A stretch of 64,000 nt of DNA, from assembly GCF_024436055.1 (NCBI RefSeq), contig NZ_JANFNH010000001.1:1-64000 (forward strand), written 5' to 3'. How positions within the stretch are numbered: the stretch's first letter is position 1; every line of letters starts with the position of its first letter. Below, in pieces: positions 1 through 8,346 of this stretch. The notes under the pieces were generated by a model. That model did not search any database, had not been told where the DNA came from, and saw only the letters and a program-made list of their open reading frames with translations. The position numbers and the translations under genes are program-made. The DNA comes from Streptantibioticus rubrisoli (GTDB taxonomy: Bacteria > Actinomycetota > Actinomycetes > Streptomycetales > Streptomycetaceae).

Positions 1-207
1 GGCGGGAGGGGAGGGGGAGGGGGAAGCCCCCGGGTTCGGCAGGGTGGTGGTCAGCTCCTCGCGGGCGGGCTGTGGTGCGATCCGTACGAGCGCCGGTAGC
101 CGTGGCGGCGCCGGACGGTCCGGTGGGTCGGGCCGCTCGGAGACGTTGACGCATCCGGTGAGCAGTGTGGCCGCCGCCATGACGGCCGCTAGGGGAAATC
201 GGCGCAC
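1..207 (-). CDS. Putative lipoprotein, N-terminal part only (runs off window)
   Basis: A GTG-started reading frame on the minus strand is open from 207 to the window edge. Its first 22 residues form a textbook lipoprotein signal peptide: MRRFPLA, a short alanine-rich hydrophobic stretch, then the lipobox LLTGC at about residues 15-19. The remaining visible residues are a proline-rich linker (RPDPPDRPAPP and GASPSPSP), as is common just after the lipidated cysteine. No catalytic domain is visible because the body of the protein lies outside the window. The Shine-Dalgarno is weak (GGGTAG next to the GTG), so the start is inferred mainly from the signal peptide. It should be a membrane-anchored extracytoplasmic protein; its function cannot be called. 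Confidence 0.6.
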   Translation of the reverse strand, partial: MRRFPLAAVMAAATLLTGCVNVSERPDPPDRPAPPRLPALVRIAPQPAREELTTTLPNPGASPSPSPPA

Positions 208-318
208 CTACCCAACTCTGGGCCGTGCCAAGGTAGTTGGCCATTCCCCGCAGGAGTGATCGCTGCAGGGTGACCGCCGCAGTAGTGATCCTCGCAGGGG
301 TGATCGGCAGCCGCCGTC

Positions 319-834
319 TCACTCGCCGGTGGCGCCGTCGATGCGTTCGCGGATCAGATCGGCGTGCCCGTTGTGCCGGGCGTACTCCTCGATCATGTGC
401 GTGTAGATCCAACGCAGCGAGTACGTCCGGCCCCGGCGGGTCCCGGTGTCGTCCAGTGAGCGCGCCGCCGCGATCTCCTTCGCGCGGTCGATCTGCTCCC
501 GCCAGGTGGCGAAGGCCTCCATGGTGTCCGCCGTGTCGAGGTCGTGGAACTCGCCGTCCCGGTCCTCCTCCGAGTAGTAGATCGGCTTGGCGTCCTGCGC
601 GCCCAGCACGCCACGGAACCAGCCGGACTCCACCTCCGCCATATGCCGTACCAGGCCCAGGAGCGTCAGTTCCGACGGCGGCACGGTGGGGGCGCGCAGT
701 TGCTCATCGGACAGCCCCTCGCACTTCATCGCCAAGGTCGCCCGGTGGTAGTCCAGCATCGCCTCCAAGGTGGTGCGCTCGTCCGCGGTGGTGGGCGTAT
801 CGGTTCGCTGTATCCCCGTCATGGCCGTCATCAT
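319..834 (-). CDS. DinB-fold protein of the DUF664 family
   Basis: This 171-residue protein matches the DinB/DUF664 four-helix bundle family, whose actinobacterial members are putative metal-dependent, often mycothiol-linked, transferases or hydrolases. The conserved spacing of histidines is visible in LVRHMAEVE in the middle and in EEYARHNGHADLIRERIDG at the C-terminus. These correspond to the metal-ligand positions of the family. Three in-frame ATGs lie at the start (834, 831 and 822); I took the first, but 822 is also possible. It is a lone gene, divergent from the oxidoreductase gene at 992. A paralogue with the same architecture lies at 50508-51065. Substrate and thiol partner are not predictable from sequence. 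Confidence 0.8.
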   Translation of the reverse strand: MMTAMTGIQRTDTPTTADERTTLEAMLDYHRATLAMKCEGLSDEQLRAPTVPPSELTLLGLVRHMAEVESGWFRGVLGAQDAKPIYYSEEDRDGEFHDLDTADTMEAFATWREQIDRAKEIAAARSLDDTGTRRGRTYSLRWIYTHMIEEYARHNGHADLIRERIDGATGE

Positions 835-991
835 GACGCGGCCAGGGGGCAGACGGCGCGGCATTTTCCACCGGCCTCCACCCGGCCCTGCCGCCAGCCC
901 CCGGCCGCCGTCCCCACCCGTACCGCCCCCGCAGGCCCCGTATGCTGCACGGAAGGGAACACTCGTACCGCGGGACAACGGGAGACGAGCA

Positions 992-1918
992 GTGGCATCA
1001 CCGGGCAGGCCGCTCAAGGTCGGTGTCATCGGCCTCGGTGACATAGCGCGCAAGGCCTATCTGCCGGTGCTCACCGCGCTGCCCGGCATCGATCCCCATC
1101 TGCACACCCGTACCCGCGGCACGCTGGACCAGGTCGGCGACAGCCATCGCGTCCCGGCGGACCACCGGCACACCGAACTGCGCGCCCTCATCGACCAGGG
1201 GCTCGACGCCGCCTTCGTACACGCCCCCACCGCGGTGCACGCCGAGATCGCCGGGGCGCTGATCGACGCCGGGGTCCCGGTCTACGTCGACAAGCCGCTG
1301 GCCGCCGACCACGCGGGTGCCGAGGCGCTGGTGCGTCGCGCGCGGCAGCGCGGTGTGAGCCTGATGACGGGCTTCAACCGCCGCTACGCGCCCTGTTACA
1401 CCCAGTGCCTCGATCACCCCCGCGACCTGATCGTGCTGCAGAAGAACCGGGTCGGACTCGCCGCGGAGCCACGGGAGTTCGTCTTCGACGACTTCATCCA
1501 CGTCGTGGACACGCTGCGCTTCCTCGCGCCCGGCACGATCGACCACGTCGACATCCGCACCAGGTCGCAGGGCGGTCTGCTGCACCATGTGGTGCTGCAA
1601 CTATCCGGTGACGGGTTCACCGCGCTCGGCATCATGAACCGGATGAGCGGCTCCAGCGAGGAGGTCCTGGAGGTGATGGGCCAGGACACCAAGCGCCAGG
1701 TGGTCAACCTCGCGGAGGTCATCGACCACAAGGGGCAGCCGACTGTGCGCAGGCGCGGTGACTGGGTGCCGGTGGCCCGCCAGCGCGGCATCGAGCAGAT
1801 CACCCTGGCCTTCCTGGACGCGGTGCGCACCGGCAAGGTGCTCAGCGCCGAGGACGACCTGGTGACCCACGAGTTGTGCGAGCGGATCGTCAACGTCGCC
1901 CTGCGCCGGGCTTCCTGA
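992..1918 (+). CDS. Gfo/Idh/MocA-family NAD(P)-dependent oxidoreductase
   Basis: This 308-residue protein opens with a Rossmann dinucleotide-binding segment (KVGVIGLGDIA, residues about 9-19). It contains VYVDKPLAADH, equivalent to the EKP motif of the Gfo/Idh/MocA family, and a C-terminal alpha/beta substrate domain with DDFIHVVDTLRF. Members oxidise or reduce sugars, inositols and related polyols in the cytoplasm. The GTG at 992 has GGGAGA six bases upstream, which is why the long upstream open frame was not used. The gene overlaps the convergent lnt gene by 29 bp at the 3' ends. There are no sugar-pathway neighbours, so the substrate is unknown. Confidence 0.85.
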   Translation: MASPGRPLKVGVIGLGDIARKAYLPVLTALPGIDPHLHTRTRGTLDQVGDSHRVPADHRHTELRALIDQGLDAAFVHAPTAVHAEIAGALIDAGVPVYVDKPLAADHAGAEALVRRARQRGVSLMTGFNRRYAPCYTQCLDHPRDLIVLQKNRVGLAAEPREFVFDDFIHVVDTLRFLAPGTIDHVDIRTRSQGGLLHHVVLQLSGDGFTALGIMNRMSGSSEEVLEVMGQDTKRQVVNLAEVIDHKGQPTVRRRGDWVPVARQRGIEQITLAFLDAVRTGKVLSAEDDLVTHELCERIVNVALRRAS

Positions 1919-3479
1919 CCGCGCGGTAGCCCTCGTAGCAGGCGCTCAGCGCCAGCAGGCCGACGGATAGTTCGATCACCCAGTCGCCCCACCGGTCGTA
2001 GGGGCTGCGGCCGCCCGACAGCGGCACCGTGTAGACGTGGGCGGCGCTGCTTGAGGTACCGATGCGCGGGCCGATCCGGGCGCCGTGCGCGTCGTAGACC
2101 GCGCTGATGCCGGTGAGGGTGGCGTGCACCATGGGGCGCCAGGTCTCCGCCGCGCGCAGCGCCGCCAGCGAGGCGTGCTGGGCCGGTGCCCAACTGTGCT
2201 GGAACGTCGAGGTGGACGACTGTGCCACCAGCAACTGGGCGTCCATGTCGGCCAGATGGCGGCTCATATCGGGGAAGGCGGTCTCGAAGCAGATCAGCGG
2301 CCCGATGCGCAGCGTGCCGACGTCCATCACCACCTGGTGGGTGCCGCGGTGCCGGTTGACGCTGGCGGCCTTGCCGACCTTGGTGGCCCAGCCGAGCACC
2401 GAGCGCAGCGGGATGTACTCGCCGAACGGCACCAGCCGCATCTTGTCGTAGCTCTGCCCGGTCGGGCCGTTCGGGCCCACCAGTACGGACGTCTTGTAGA
2501 TGCCGCGTCCGTCGGCGCGCTGTGCGTCCACGTTGACCAGCAGGTCGGCGCCGACCTGCCGGGACAGCGCGGCCAGCCGGGTGCTGAGCGCCGGGTGGGC
2601 GTTCAGGTCGAAGCCGACGCTGCTCTCGCCCCACACCACCAGATCCGGATGTGTGCCGGACAGTTGGGCGGTGAGCCGCGCGCTGCGGTCGAACCGCGCC
2701 TGCGCGTTCTCGATCGTCCCCGGCTGCACGACGGCGATCCGTACGCTTCCGTGCGCTGGCGCCGTCGGCACCCAGAACCACGCCGCGGTACCGCCCAGCG
2801 CCACCGTCAGCAGCGCCGCCACCGCGGCACGGCGCGCCGAGGGCACCGCGATGAGCACCGTGACCGCGGTGTTCACCGACACCAGCAGGAAGCTCAGCAG
2901 CCACACTCCGCCCACCGAGGCCAGCCGCAGGGCGGCCGGTACCTGCCACTGGCTGGCGCCCAGCAGTCCCCATGGGCCGCCGAGGTACTGCCAGGAGCGG
3001 ACGATTTCGGCCAGCAGCCACGCCGACGGCAGCAGCACCAGCGCTGCCAGTGCGCTGCCGACCCCGGGTGAGCCGCCGAGCAGCCGCTGCGCCAGCCATC
3101 CCCAGGGCAGCCACACCAGGCCGAGCAGCGCCGCGATCACCACGATGAACGGACCCAGGCTGGGCAGCAGCCAGTGGTGCACCGCGATCATGAACCCGGT
3201 GCCGCCGAGCCAGCCGTCCAGCGCGCCCCGGCGGCGGGTGGGCGCCGAGCGCGCCAGCAGGGTCAGCGGGACCAGGGCGACATAGGCCAGCCACCACAGC
3301 GCGGGCGCCGGGAAGGCCAGGGCGGGCACCGCTCCGGCGGCGACGGCGGCGCCGCCGCGCCACCAGGGCGAGGCGAGCGAGGGCCGGTGGCCGCTGGCGT
3401 CCCGGGGCGGCGGTTCCTGGCGCCGTGTCGCGCCGGGGCTGCGGCGGCGGGGGTTGGTGAGCTTCGGGACGGTGGTCAC
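1890..3479 (-). CDS. lnt: Apolipoprotein N-acyltransferase
   Basis: This 529-residue integral membrane enzyme transfers a third acyl chain to the N-terminal cysteine of lipoproteins. About six to seven membrane spans fill residues 35-235. A carbon-nitrogen hydrolase (nitrilase-like) domain follows, with the full catalytic triad visible: Glu in VVWGESSV, Lys in YDKMRLVPFGEYIP and Cys in GPLICFETAFPD. A last membrane span (ELSVGLLALSACYEGY) closes the protein. The GTG start is preceded by GGGGAG at good spacing. The first 40 residues are basic, proline-rich and probably cytoplasmic. Streptomycetes often carry two Lnt proteins, so this may be one of a pair. It is convergent and overlapping with the oxidoreductase gene. 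Confidence 0.93.
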   Translation of the reverse strand: MTTVPKLTNPRRRSPGATRRQEPPPRDASGHRPSLASPWWRGGAAVAAGAVPALAFPAPALWWLAYVALVPLTLLARSAPTRRRGALDGWLGGTGFMIAVHHWLLPSLGPFIVVIAALLGLVWLPWGWLAQRLLGGSPGVGSALAALVLLPSAWLLAEIVRSWQYLGGPWGLLGASQWQVPAALRLASVGGVWLLSFLLVSVNTAVTVLIAVPSARRAAVAALLTVALGGTAAWFWVPTAPAHGSVRIAVVQPGTIENAQARFDRSARLTAQLSGTHPDLVVWGESSVGFDLNAHPALSTRLAALSRQVGADLLVNVDAQRADGRGIYKTSVLVGPNGPTGQSYDKMRLVPFGEYIPLRSVLGWATKVGKAASVNRHRGTHQVVMDVGTLRIGPLICFETAFPDMSRHLADMDAQLLVAQSSTSTFQHSWAPAQHASLAALRAAETWRPMVHATLTGISAVYDAHGARIGPRIGTSSSAAHVYTVPLSGGRSPYDRWGDWVIELSVGLLALSACYEGYRAVRKPGAGRR

Positions 3480-4049
3480 CTTCGTAGACTCCCCAGGTCA
3501 GCTCGGCGGCAACCGGGCGGCGGCGGTACGGGTCGGGGAGTGCCGGGCCGACGGTTGCCGTCAGGGACGGGGTCCGGACGGCTCAGCCCTCGCCCAGTCG
3601 GGCCTCCTCCAGGTCGAGACGGCGTTGGACGCGCCGCCGGGGTGGTGTCGCTGATCCGGTGAGGTGGTACAGCCGGCGCAGCTCGGCGGTTTCGACCGCT
3701 GTGTACGTCGATACGCACCTGACGATACGCGTTCGCCGTCGTGCGGTCCTGTTCCTGCGCGCGCAGCCGCTCGGGGGCTCCCGGCGATCCCGGAGCGCCG
3801 CGCGTCCCGGCCGACCGGACTTCCCGGTGCCGATGTCCCTATGGCGGCCGTACCGCGTCAAGGCGCCGTCAAGGAGTCACGTGATCGTGTAAGGACACCG
3901 CTAACGGTCGCCGTGACCGGCGTACCGGGGCAGCACGCTACGAACCAACGGGGCAGCACGCTGGGAGTGCCCGCGGAACCGGCCCTATCGCGCGGCACGA
4001 CGTCTGAGAAGCGCGGCACGATGCCTGACGACACAAGGAGGGGCTCCAG
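3480..4049. other. Intergenic region between lnt and kdpD
   Basis: This 570-bp gap between divergent genes holds both promoters. A minus-strand frame ending at 3583 (tail RRLDLEEARLGEG) has plausible codon usage for its last ~45 codons but no convincing start, so it is not called a gene. A Shine-Dalgarno AAGGAGGGG at 4035-4043 serves kdpD. I see no kdpF, kdpA, kdpB or kdpC here. Confidence 0.5.
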
Positions 4050-6560
4050 GTGGTGCACAGCGCCGTCCCACCCGGCGAACTGAAGGTCTTTCTAGGCGCG
4101 GCGCCCGGAGTGGGCAAGACCTACCGGATGCTGGACGAAGGACGGCGCCGCGCCGGACGCGGCAGGGACGTGGTGGTGGCGCTCGCCGAATGCCACCACC
4201 GTCCGCACACCGAGGCGATGCTGGACGGCCTGGAGATCCTTCCCCGGGCCCAACGTACCTATCACGGGGCCGACTTCACCGAACTGGACCTGGCCGCCGT
4301 GCTGGAGCGCCGCCCCGAGGTCGCGCTGATCGACGAGATGGCGCACACCAACGTGCCCGGCGGGCGCAACGCCAAACGCTGGCAGGACATCGAGGAACTG
4401 CTGGCCGCCGGGATCGACGTGGTCACCACGGTCAACGTCCAGCATCTGGAGTCGCTCAACGACGTCGTCCAGAAGATCACCGGTGTGCCTCAGCGGGAGA
4501 CCGTGCCCGACGAGGTGGTGCGCCGCGCCGCGCAGATCGAACTGGTCGATATACCCGCCGAGGGCCTGCGCCGCCGCATGGCGCACGGCAACATCTATCC
4601 GCCGGAGAAGATCGACGCCGCCCTCTCCCACTATTTCCGGGTCGGCAACCTGACCGCGCTGCGCGAGCTGGCGCTGCTGTGGGTCGCCGGACGGGTGGAC
4701 GAGGCGCTGCAGAAGTACCGCTACGAGCACCGCATCGGCAAGGTGTGGGAGACCCGGGAGCGGGTGGTCGTCGCGCTCACCGGCGGCTCGGAGGGAGAAA
4801 CGCTCATTCGCCGGGCCGCGCGGATCGCCGCGCGCTCCTCCGGCGGCGATCTGCTCGCCGTCCACGTGGTGCGCAGCAACGGTCTGACCGACTCCTCACC
4901 GGCCGCGCTGGCCGCTCAGCGGCAGTTGGTGGAGAGCCTTGGCGGCAGCTTCCACTCGGTGGTCGGCGACCATGTGCCCACCGCGCTGCTGGAGTTCGCC
5001 CGCGCCGAGAACGCCACCCAGCTCGTCGTCGGCACCAGCCGCCGCAGTCGGCTGCGCCGGATGCTGGCCGAGCGCGGTGTGGGCGAGACCACCGTGGCGT
5101 CCTCCGGCGACATCGACGTCCACATGGTCACCCATGAACGGGCGGGCGGTGGACGGTTGCTGCCGCTTCCCGGGAACGCGCTGCCGGTCTCCCGGCGGGT
5201 GGCCGGACCGCTCGCCGGAATCGTGTTGCCGGTGCTGCTGACCGTGCTGCTGCGCACCGGCGCGCACGCGCTGCACCTGAACCTCACCAGTGAGACGCTG
5301 CTGTTCTTGACCACCGTGGTCGCGGTGGCGTGCATCGGCGGGGTCGGCTCGGCGGTGCTCGCCTCGATCAGCGCCTCGCTGCTGCTCAACTACTACTTCA
5401 TCCCGCCCATCGGCGAGTTCACCATCGCCGAGCCCAACAACATCCTCGCGCTGGCCTCGTTCACCGTGGTCGCGGTCGTCGTCGCCGCCATCGTGGACCG
5501 TTCGCTGAGGCTGTCGCGGCGCGCGGCCAACGCCACCGCCGAGGCAGAGACGCTCTCCTCGCTCGCCGGGCACATCCTCCGCGGAGACCAGGCCGTCTCC
5601 GCGCTGCTGAACCTGACCCGGGAGACCTTCGGCATGGAGTCCGCCGTCCTGGTGCGGCGCCGCGGCGGTGACGCGGCGGGTCCGGGCGACGACGCCGACC
5701 TGAGCGTCCCGATAGGCCCGGACAGCCTGCTGCTGCTCAAGGGACGGGATCTGGCAGCGTCCGAACACCGGGTGCTGACCGCGTTCGCCGCGCATCTGGC
5801 GGCGGCACTGGAGCGGGCCCGGCTGGCCGAGGCCGCCGCCGAGGTCGAGCCGGTCAAGGCCGCCGACCGGATGCGCACCGCGCTGCTGGCCGCGGTCAGC
5901 CACGATCTGCGCACCCCGCTGGCCAGCGGCTGGGCCGCGGTCAGCGGGCTGCGCAGCCGCGATGTGGACTTCAGCGACCAGGACCGCGAGGAACTGCTGG
6001 CCACCGCCGAGGAGTCGCTGGCCAAGCTGAACCGGCTGGTGGACAACCTGCTCGACATGAGCAGGCTCCAGGCCGGGGCGCTCACCTTGCGGGTGCGGCC
6101 GACCGCGCCCGCCGAGGTGCTGCCGCTGGCCCTGGACACCCTGCCGGACAGCTCCGTCGCGGTGCTCGCTCCGGGACTTGAGGAGGCGGCCGACGTGCTC
6201 GCCGATCCGCCGCTGCTGGAGCGGGTGCTGGCCAACCTGGTGGCCAACGCGGTACGCCACTCGCCGCCCGGCAAACCGGTGTCGGTCAGCGCCAGCGCGC
6301 TGGGTTCCCGGGTGGAGATACGGGTCGTGGACCGCGGCCCCGGCATCCAACCGGCCGACCGGGAGCGGGCGTTCGAGCCGTTCCAGCGCATGGGCGACAC
6401 CGACAACAGCACCGGCCTCGGCCTGGGCCTCGCGCTGTCCCGGGGGCTGACCGAGGCGATGGGCGGCACCCTCACCGCGGAGGAGACACCCGGTGGCGGG
6501 CTGACCATGGTGGTCGCGCTGCCCGCCGCCCGCCCGCTACGGGATGAGGTGGTGGCATGA
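4050..6560 (+). CDS. kdpD: KdpD-type osmosensitive K+ sensor histidine kinase
   Basis: This 836-residue membrane sensor kinase has the usual KdpD order. First is an N-terminal KdpD domain with Walker A GAAPGVGKT (residues 16-24) and DEMAHTNVPG. A Usp-like domain follows (about residues 235-370, VVGTSRRSRLRRMLAERG), then four clustered membrane spans (about 390-490), and a GAF-like segment. The HisKA domain carries the phosphorylated His in SHDLRTP (residue 618), and the HATPase ends the protein with NAVRHSPPG, DRGPGI and GLGLGLALS. In the family it senses K+ limitation and turgor and phosphorylates KdpE. The GTG at 4050 follows AAGGAGGGG. Its stop overlaps kdpE in an ATGA, so the two are translationally coupled. 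Unusually, the structural kdpFABC genes are not beside it. Confidence 0.93.
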   Translation: MVHSAVPPGELKVFLGAAPGVGKTYRMLDEGRRRAGRGRDVVVALAECHHRPHTEAMLDGLEILPRAQRTYHGADFTELDLAAVLERRPEVALIDEMAHTNVPGGRNAKRWQDIEELLAAGIDVVTTVNVQHLESLNDVVQKITGVPQRETVPDEVVRRAAQIELVDIPAEGLRRRMAHGNIYPPEKIDAALSHYFRVGNLTALRELALLWVAGRVDEALQKYRYEHRIGKVWETRERVVVALTGGSEGETLIRRAARIAARSSGGDLLAVHVVRSNGLTDSSPAALAAQRQLVESLGGSFHSVVGDHVPTALLEFARAENATQLVVGTSRRSRLRRMLAERGVGETTVASSGDIDVHMVTHERAGGGRLLPLPGNALPVSRRVAGPLAGIVLPVLLTVLLRTGAHALHLNLTSETLLFLTTVVAVACIGGVGSAVLASISASLLLNYYFIPPIGEFTIAEPNNILALASFTVVAVVVAAIVDRSLRLSRRAANATAEAETLSSLAGHILRGDQAVSALLNLTRETFGMESAVLVRRRGGDAAGPGDDADLSVPIGPDSLLLLKGRDLAASEHRVLTAFAAHLAAALERARLAEAAAEVEPVKAADRMRTALLAAVSHDLRTPLASGWAAVSGLRSRDVDFSDQDREELLATAEESLAKLNRLVDNLLDMSRLQAGALTLRVRPTAPAEVLPLALDTLPDSSVAVLAPGLEEAADVLADPPLLERVLANLVANAVRHSPPGKPVSVSASALGSRVEIRVVDRGPGIQPADRERAFEPFQRMGDTDNSTGLGLGLALSRGLTEAMGGTLTAEETPGGGLTMVVALPAARPLRDEVVA

Positions 6561-7243
6561 GGCGGGTCCTGGTCGTCGACGACGAGCCGCAGATGCTGCG
6601 TGCTCTCGGCATCAACCTCAAGGCCCGGCAGTACGCGGTGGCCACCGCGCCGGACGGCACCACCGCGCTGCGCCTGGCCTCCCGGTGCCCGCCGGACGCG
6701 GTCGTCCTCGACCTCGGCCTGCCGGACGTGGACGGTGTCGAGGTGATCGCGGGGCTGCGGGCCTGGAGTTCGGCGCCGATCATCGTGCTGTCCGGGCGCA
6801 GTGGTCCCGAGGTCACCGTCGAGGCGCTCGACGCGGGTGCCGACGACTACCTGACGAAACCGTTCTCCATGGATGAGCTGCTGGCCAGGTTACGGGCCGT
6901 ACTGCGCCGCCCGGCAGTCGCCCCGCCACGGCGGCAGACGGTCAAGGTGGCCGACTTCACCGTTGACCTGGACTCCCACACCGCGGTGCCGACCTTGGGC
7001 GGGGGCGAACCGCTGCATTTCACGCCCACCGAGTGGCGGTTGCTGGTGCCGCTGCTGCGCAATCCGGGCAGGCTGCTGACGGGCGCCCAACTACTGCGCG
7101 ACGTATGGGGGCCTGGGCGGGAGGACCGGACCAACTATCTGCGGATCTACATCTCGGCGTTGCGCCGCAAACTTGAGCCGGATCCGTCCCGGCCACGGCA
7201 TCTGATCACCGAACCCGGGATGGGATACCGCTTCGACCCCTGA
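6557..7243 (+). CDS. kdpE: KdpE-type OmpR-family response regulator
   Basis: This 228-residue regulator has a receiver domain (acidic pocket VVDDEPQ, phosphoacceptor Asp in VVLDLGLPDVDG, and Lys in LTKPFS) and an OmpR-type winged helix (FTPTEWRLLVPLLRNPG, then YLRIYISALRRKLEPDP and GYRFDP). It pairs with KdpD through a 4-bp ATGA overlap. Codon 112 (6890-6892) is TTA, rare in Streptomyces and read by the bldA tRNA. Translation of this regulator could therefore be tied to development, unlike that of its kinase, where I noticed none. It would be expected to activate kdpFABC located elsewhere. Confidence 0.92.
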   Translation: MRRVLVVDDEPQMLRALGINLKARQYAVATAPDGTTALRLASRCPPDAVVLDLGLPDVDGVEVIAGLRAWSSAPIIVLSGRSGPEVTVEALDAGADDYLTKPFSMDELLARLRAVLRRPAVAPPRRQTVKVADFTVDLDSHTAVPTLGGGEPLHFTPTEWRLLVPLLRNPGRLLTGAQLLRDVWGPGREDRTNYLRIYISALRRKLEPDPSRPRHLITEPGMGYRFDP

Positions 7244-7254
7244 GGGAGGCGGGC

Positions 7255-7662
7255 GTGGTGGTGGGGGTGTTTGCCGCGATCACCGGCATGTGCGGACTGG
7301 TCGCGGTGTTGGCCGGGGTCGCCGGGCTGCGCGAGGCCCGGCGGATGCGGCGGGTCGGCCTGCCCGCCGGTGCGCTGGTCAAGCGGGCGCCGGGGGATGT
7401 CGCCGGGGAGCCGTGTCCGCCGCGGCCGCGTTTGCAGTTCACCACCGCGGACGGCCGGGTCGTCGAGGTGGTCAGCCCCGTGCCGCCCGATCGGCGGCGG
7501 CCGCTGCGCGACGGTGAGACGGTGCTGGTCTTCTACGATCCCGCCGATCCGCGGACCGTTGTCGTACACCGGCGGGAGCGGGTGGGACTGGAGTACGGGT
7601 TCATCGTGGCGGGCAGTGTTCTCGTCGTGACCTGTGGAGTGCTGCTCGCCGTCGCCGACTGA
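7255..7662 (+). CDS. Small DUF3592-like membrane protein
   Basis: This 135-residue protein has one membrane span at each end (VGVFAAITGMCGLVAVLAGV and YGFIVAGSVLVVTCGVLLA). They flank a soluble beta-rich domain with VEVVSPVPPDRRRPLRDGE and VLVFYDPADPRTV. This is the arrangement of DUF3592 proteins, in which a short domain hangs between two helices. The GTG at 7255 lies 11 bp after kdpE with GGGAGGCGGG upstream, so it is probably the third gene of the kdpDE transcript. No function is known. Confidence 0.7.
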   Translation: MVVGVFAAITGMCGLVAVLAGVAGLREARRMRRVGLPAGALVKRAPGDVAGEPCPPRPRLQFTTADGRVVEVVSPVPPDRRRPLRDGETVLVFYDPADPRTVVVHRRERVGLEYGFIVAGSVLVVTCGVLLAVAD

Positions 7663-7689
7663 CTCCCACCCGCCCGCTCACCGTCCGCG

Positions 7690-8346
7690 CTACCGCGGGC
7701 TGGGGACCAGCGAGCGCAGCAACGCCGGTTCCGCCTCCTCCAGCGAACGCAGTACCGTGCGCCCCGGCGCCGCCGCTATCGGTACCGCCGAAGGCACCGC
7801 CAGCACCTGGCAGCCAGCCGCCTCGGCCGAGGCCACCCCGGTCGGGGTGTCCTCCACCGCCACGCACCGCGCCGGGGCCACGCCGAGCAGCCGGGCCGCG
7901 GCCAGATACGGGTCCGGCGCGGGCTTGGTGCGCGCGGTGTCGTCGGCCGAGACCGTCACCGTGAACCGGTCGCGGCCCAGGACCCGCAGCACCATGTCGA
8001 CCACCCGGCGCGGCGAGGCCGACACCAAGGCGGTGGTCAGCCGCTGCGCCCGTAGCGCGTCCAGCAGGGCCAGTGCTCCCGGCCGCGGCCGGATGTCGCG
8101 TTCGACCAGCTCCGCGAACCGGCCGTCCAACTCCGCGGCCAGCGCGGCGCGTTCGCGTCCGGTGCCGGTGACCCGCAACAGGTGGTCCGCGGTGTGCTCC
8201 ACCGGGCGGCCGAGTACATCGGGCAGGTCCCGCTCGGTCAACCGGTAGCCGAGGCCGCGGGCGATGTCGTCGACCGCCTGCCACCACACGTCCTCGGTGT
8301 CCACCAAGGTGCCGTCCATGTCGAAGAGAACCGCTGCCAGGGTCAT
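7690..8346 (-). CDS. HAD superfamily subfamily IA phosphatase, last gene of the ABC importer operon
   Basis: This 218-residue HAD hydrolase carries motif I FDMDGTLVDTE (nucleophile Asp and general acid Asp), motif II LVSASPRRV, motif III Lys in RTKPAPDPY, and motif IV VEDTPTGVASA. It resembles beta-phosphoglucomutase and phosphoglycolate-type phosphatases. It is not a clear PhnX, because the phosphonatase-specific cap lysine is not evident. Its ATG overlaps the ATPase stop codon in an ATGA, so it is translated with the transporter and probably dephosphorylates the imported compound or a product of it. Confidence 0.85.
   Translation of the reverse strand: MTLAAVLFDMDGTLVDTEDVWWQAVDDIARGLGYRLTERDLPDVLGRPVEHTADHLLRVTGTGRERAALAAELDGRFAELVERDIRPRPGALALLDALRAQRLTTALVSASPRRVVDMVLRVLGRDRFTVTVSADDTARTKPAPDPYLAAARLLGVAPARCVAVEDTPTGVASAEAAGCQVLAVPSAVPIAAAPGRTVLRSLEEAEPALLRSLVPSPR

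Noticed and set aside
1414-3363. Long minus-strand frame overlapping lnt and the oxidoreductase
   Set aside because: It is an arginine/proline-rich shadow frame; Lnt with all three catalytic residues occupies the other frame.
7690-8346. Calling the HAD protein phosphonoacetaldehyde hydrolase (PhnX)
   Set aside because: The motifs fit generic subfamily IA phosphatases, and no phosphonate transaminase gene is present.
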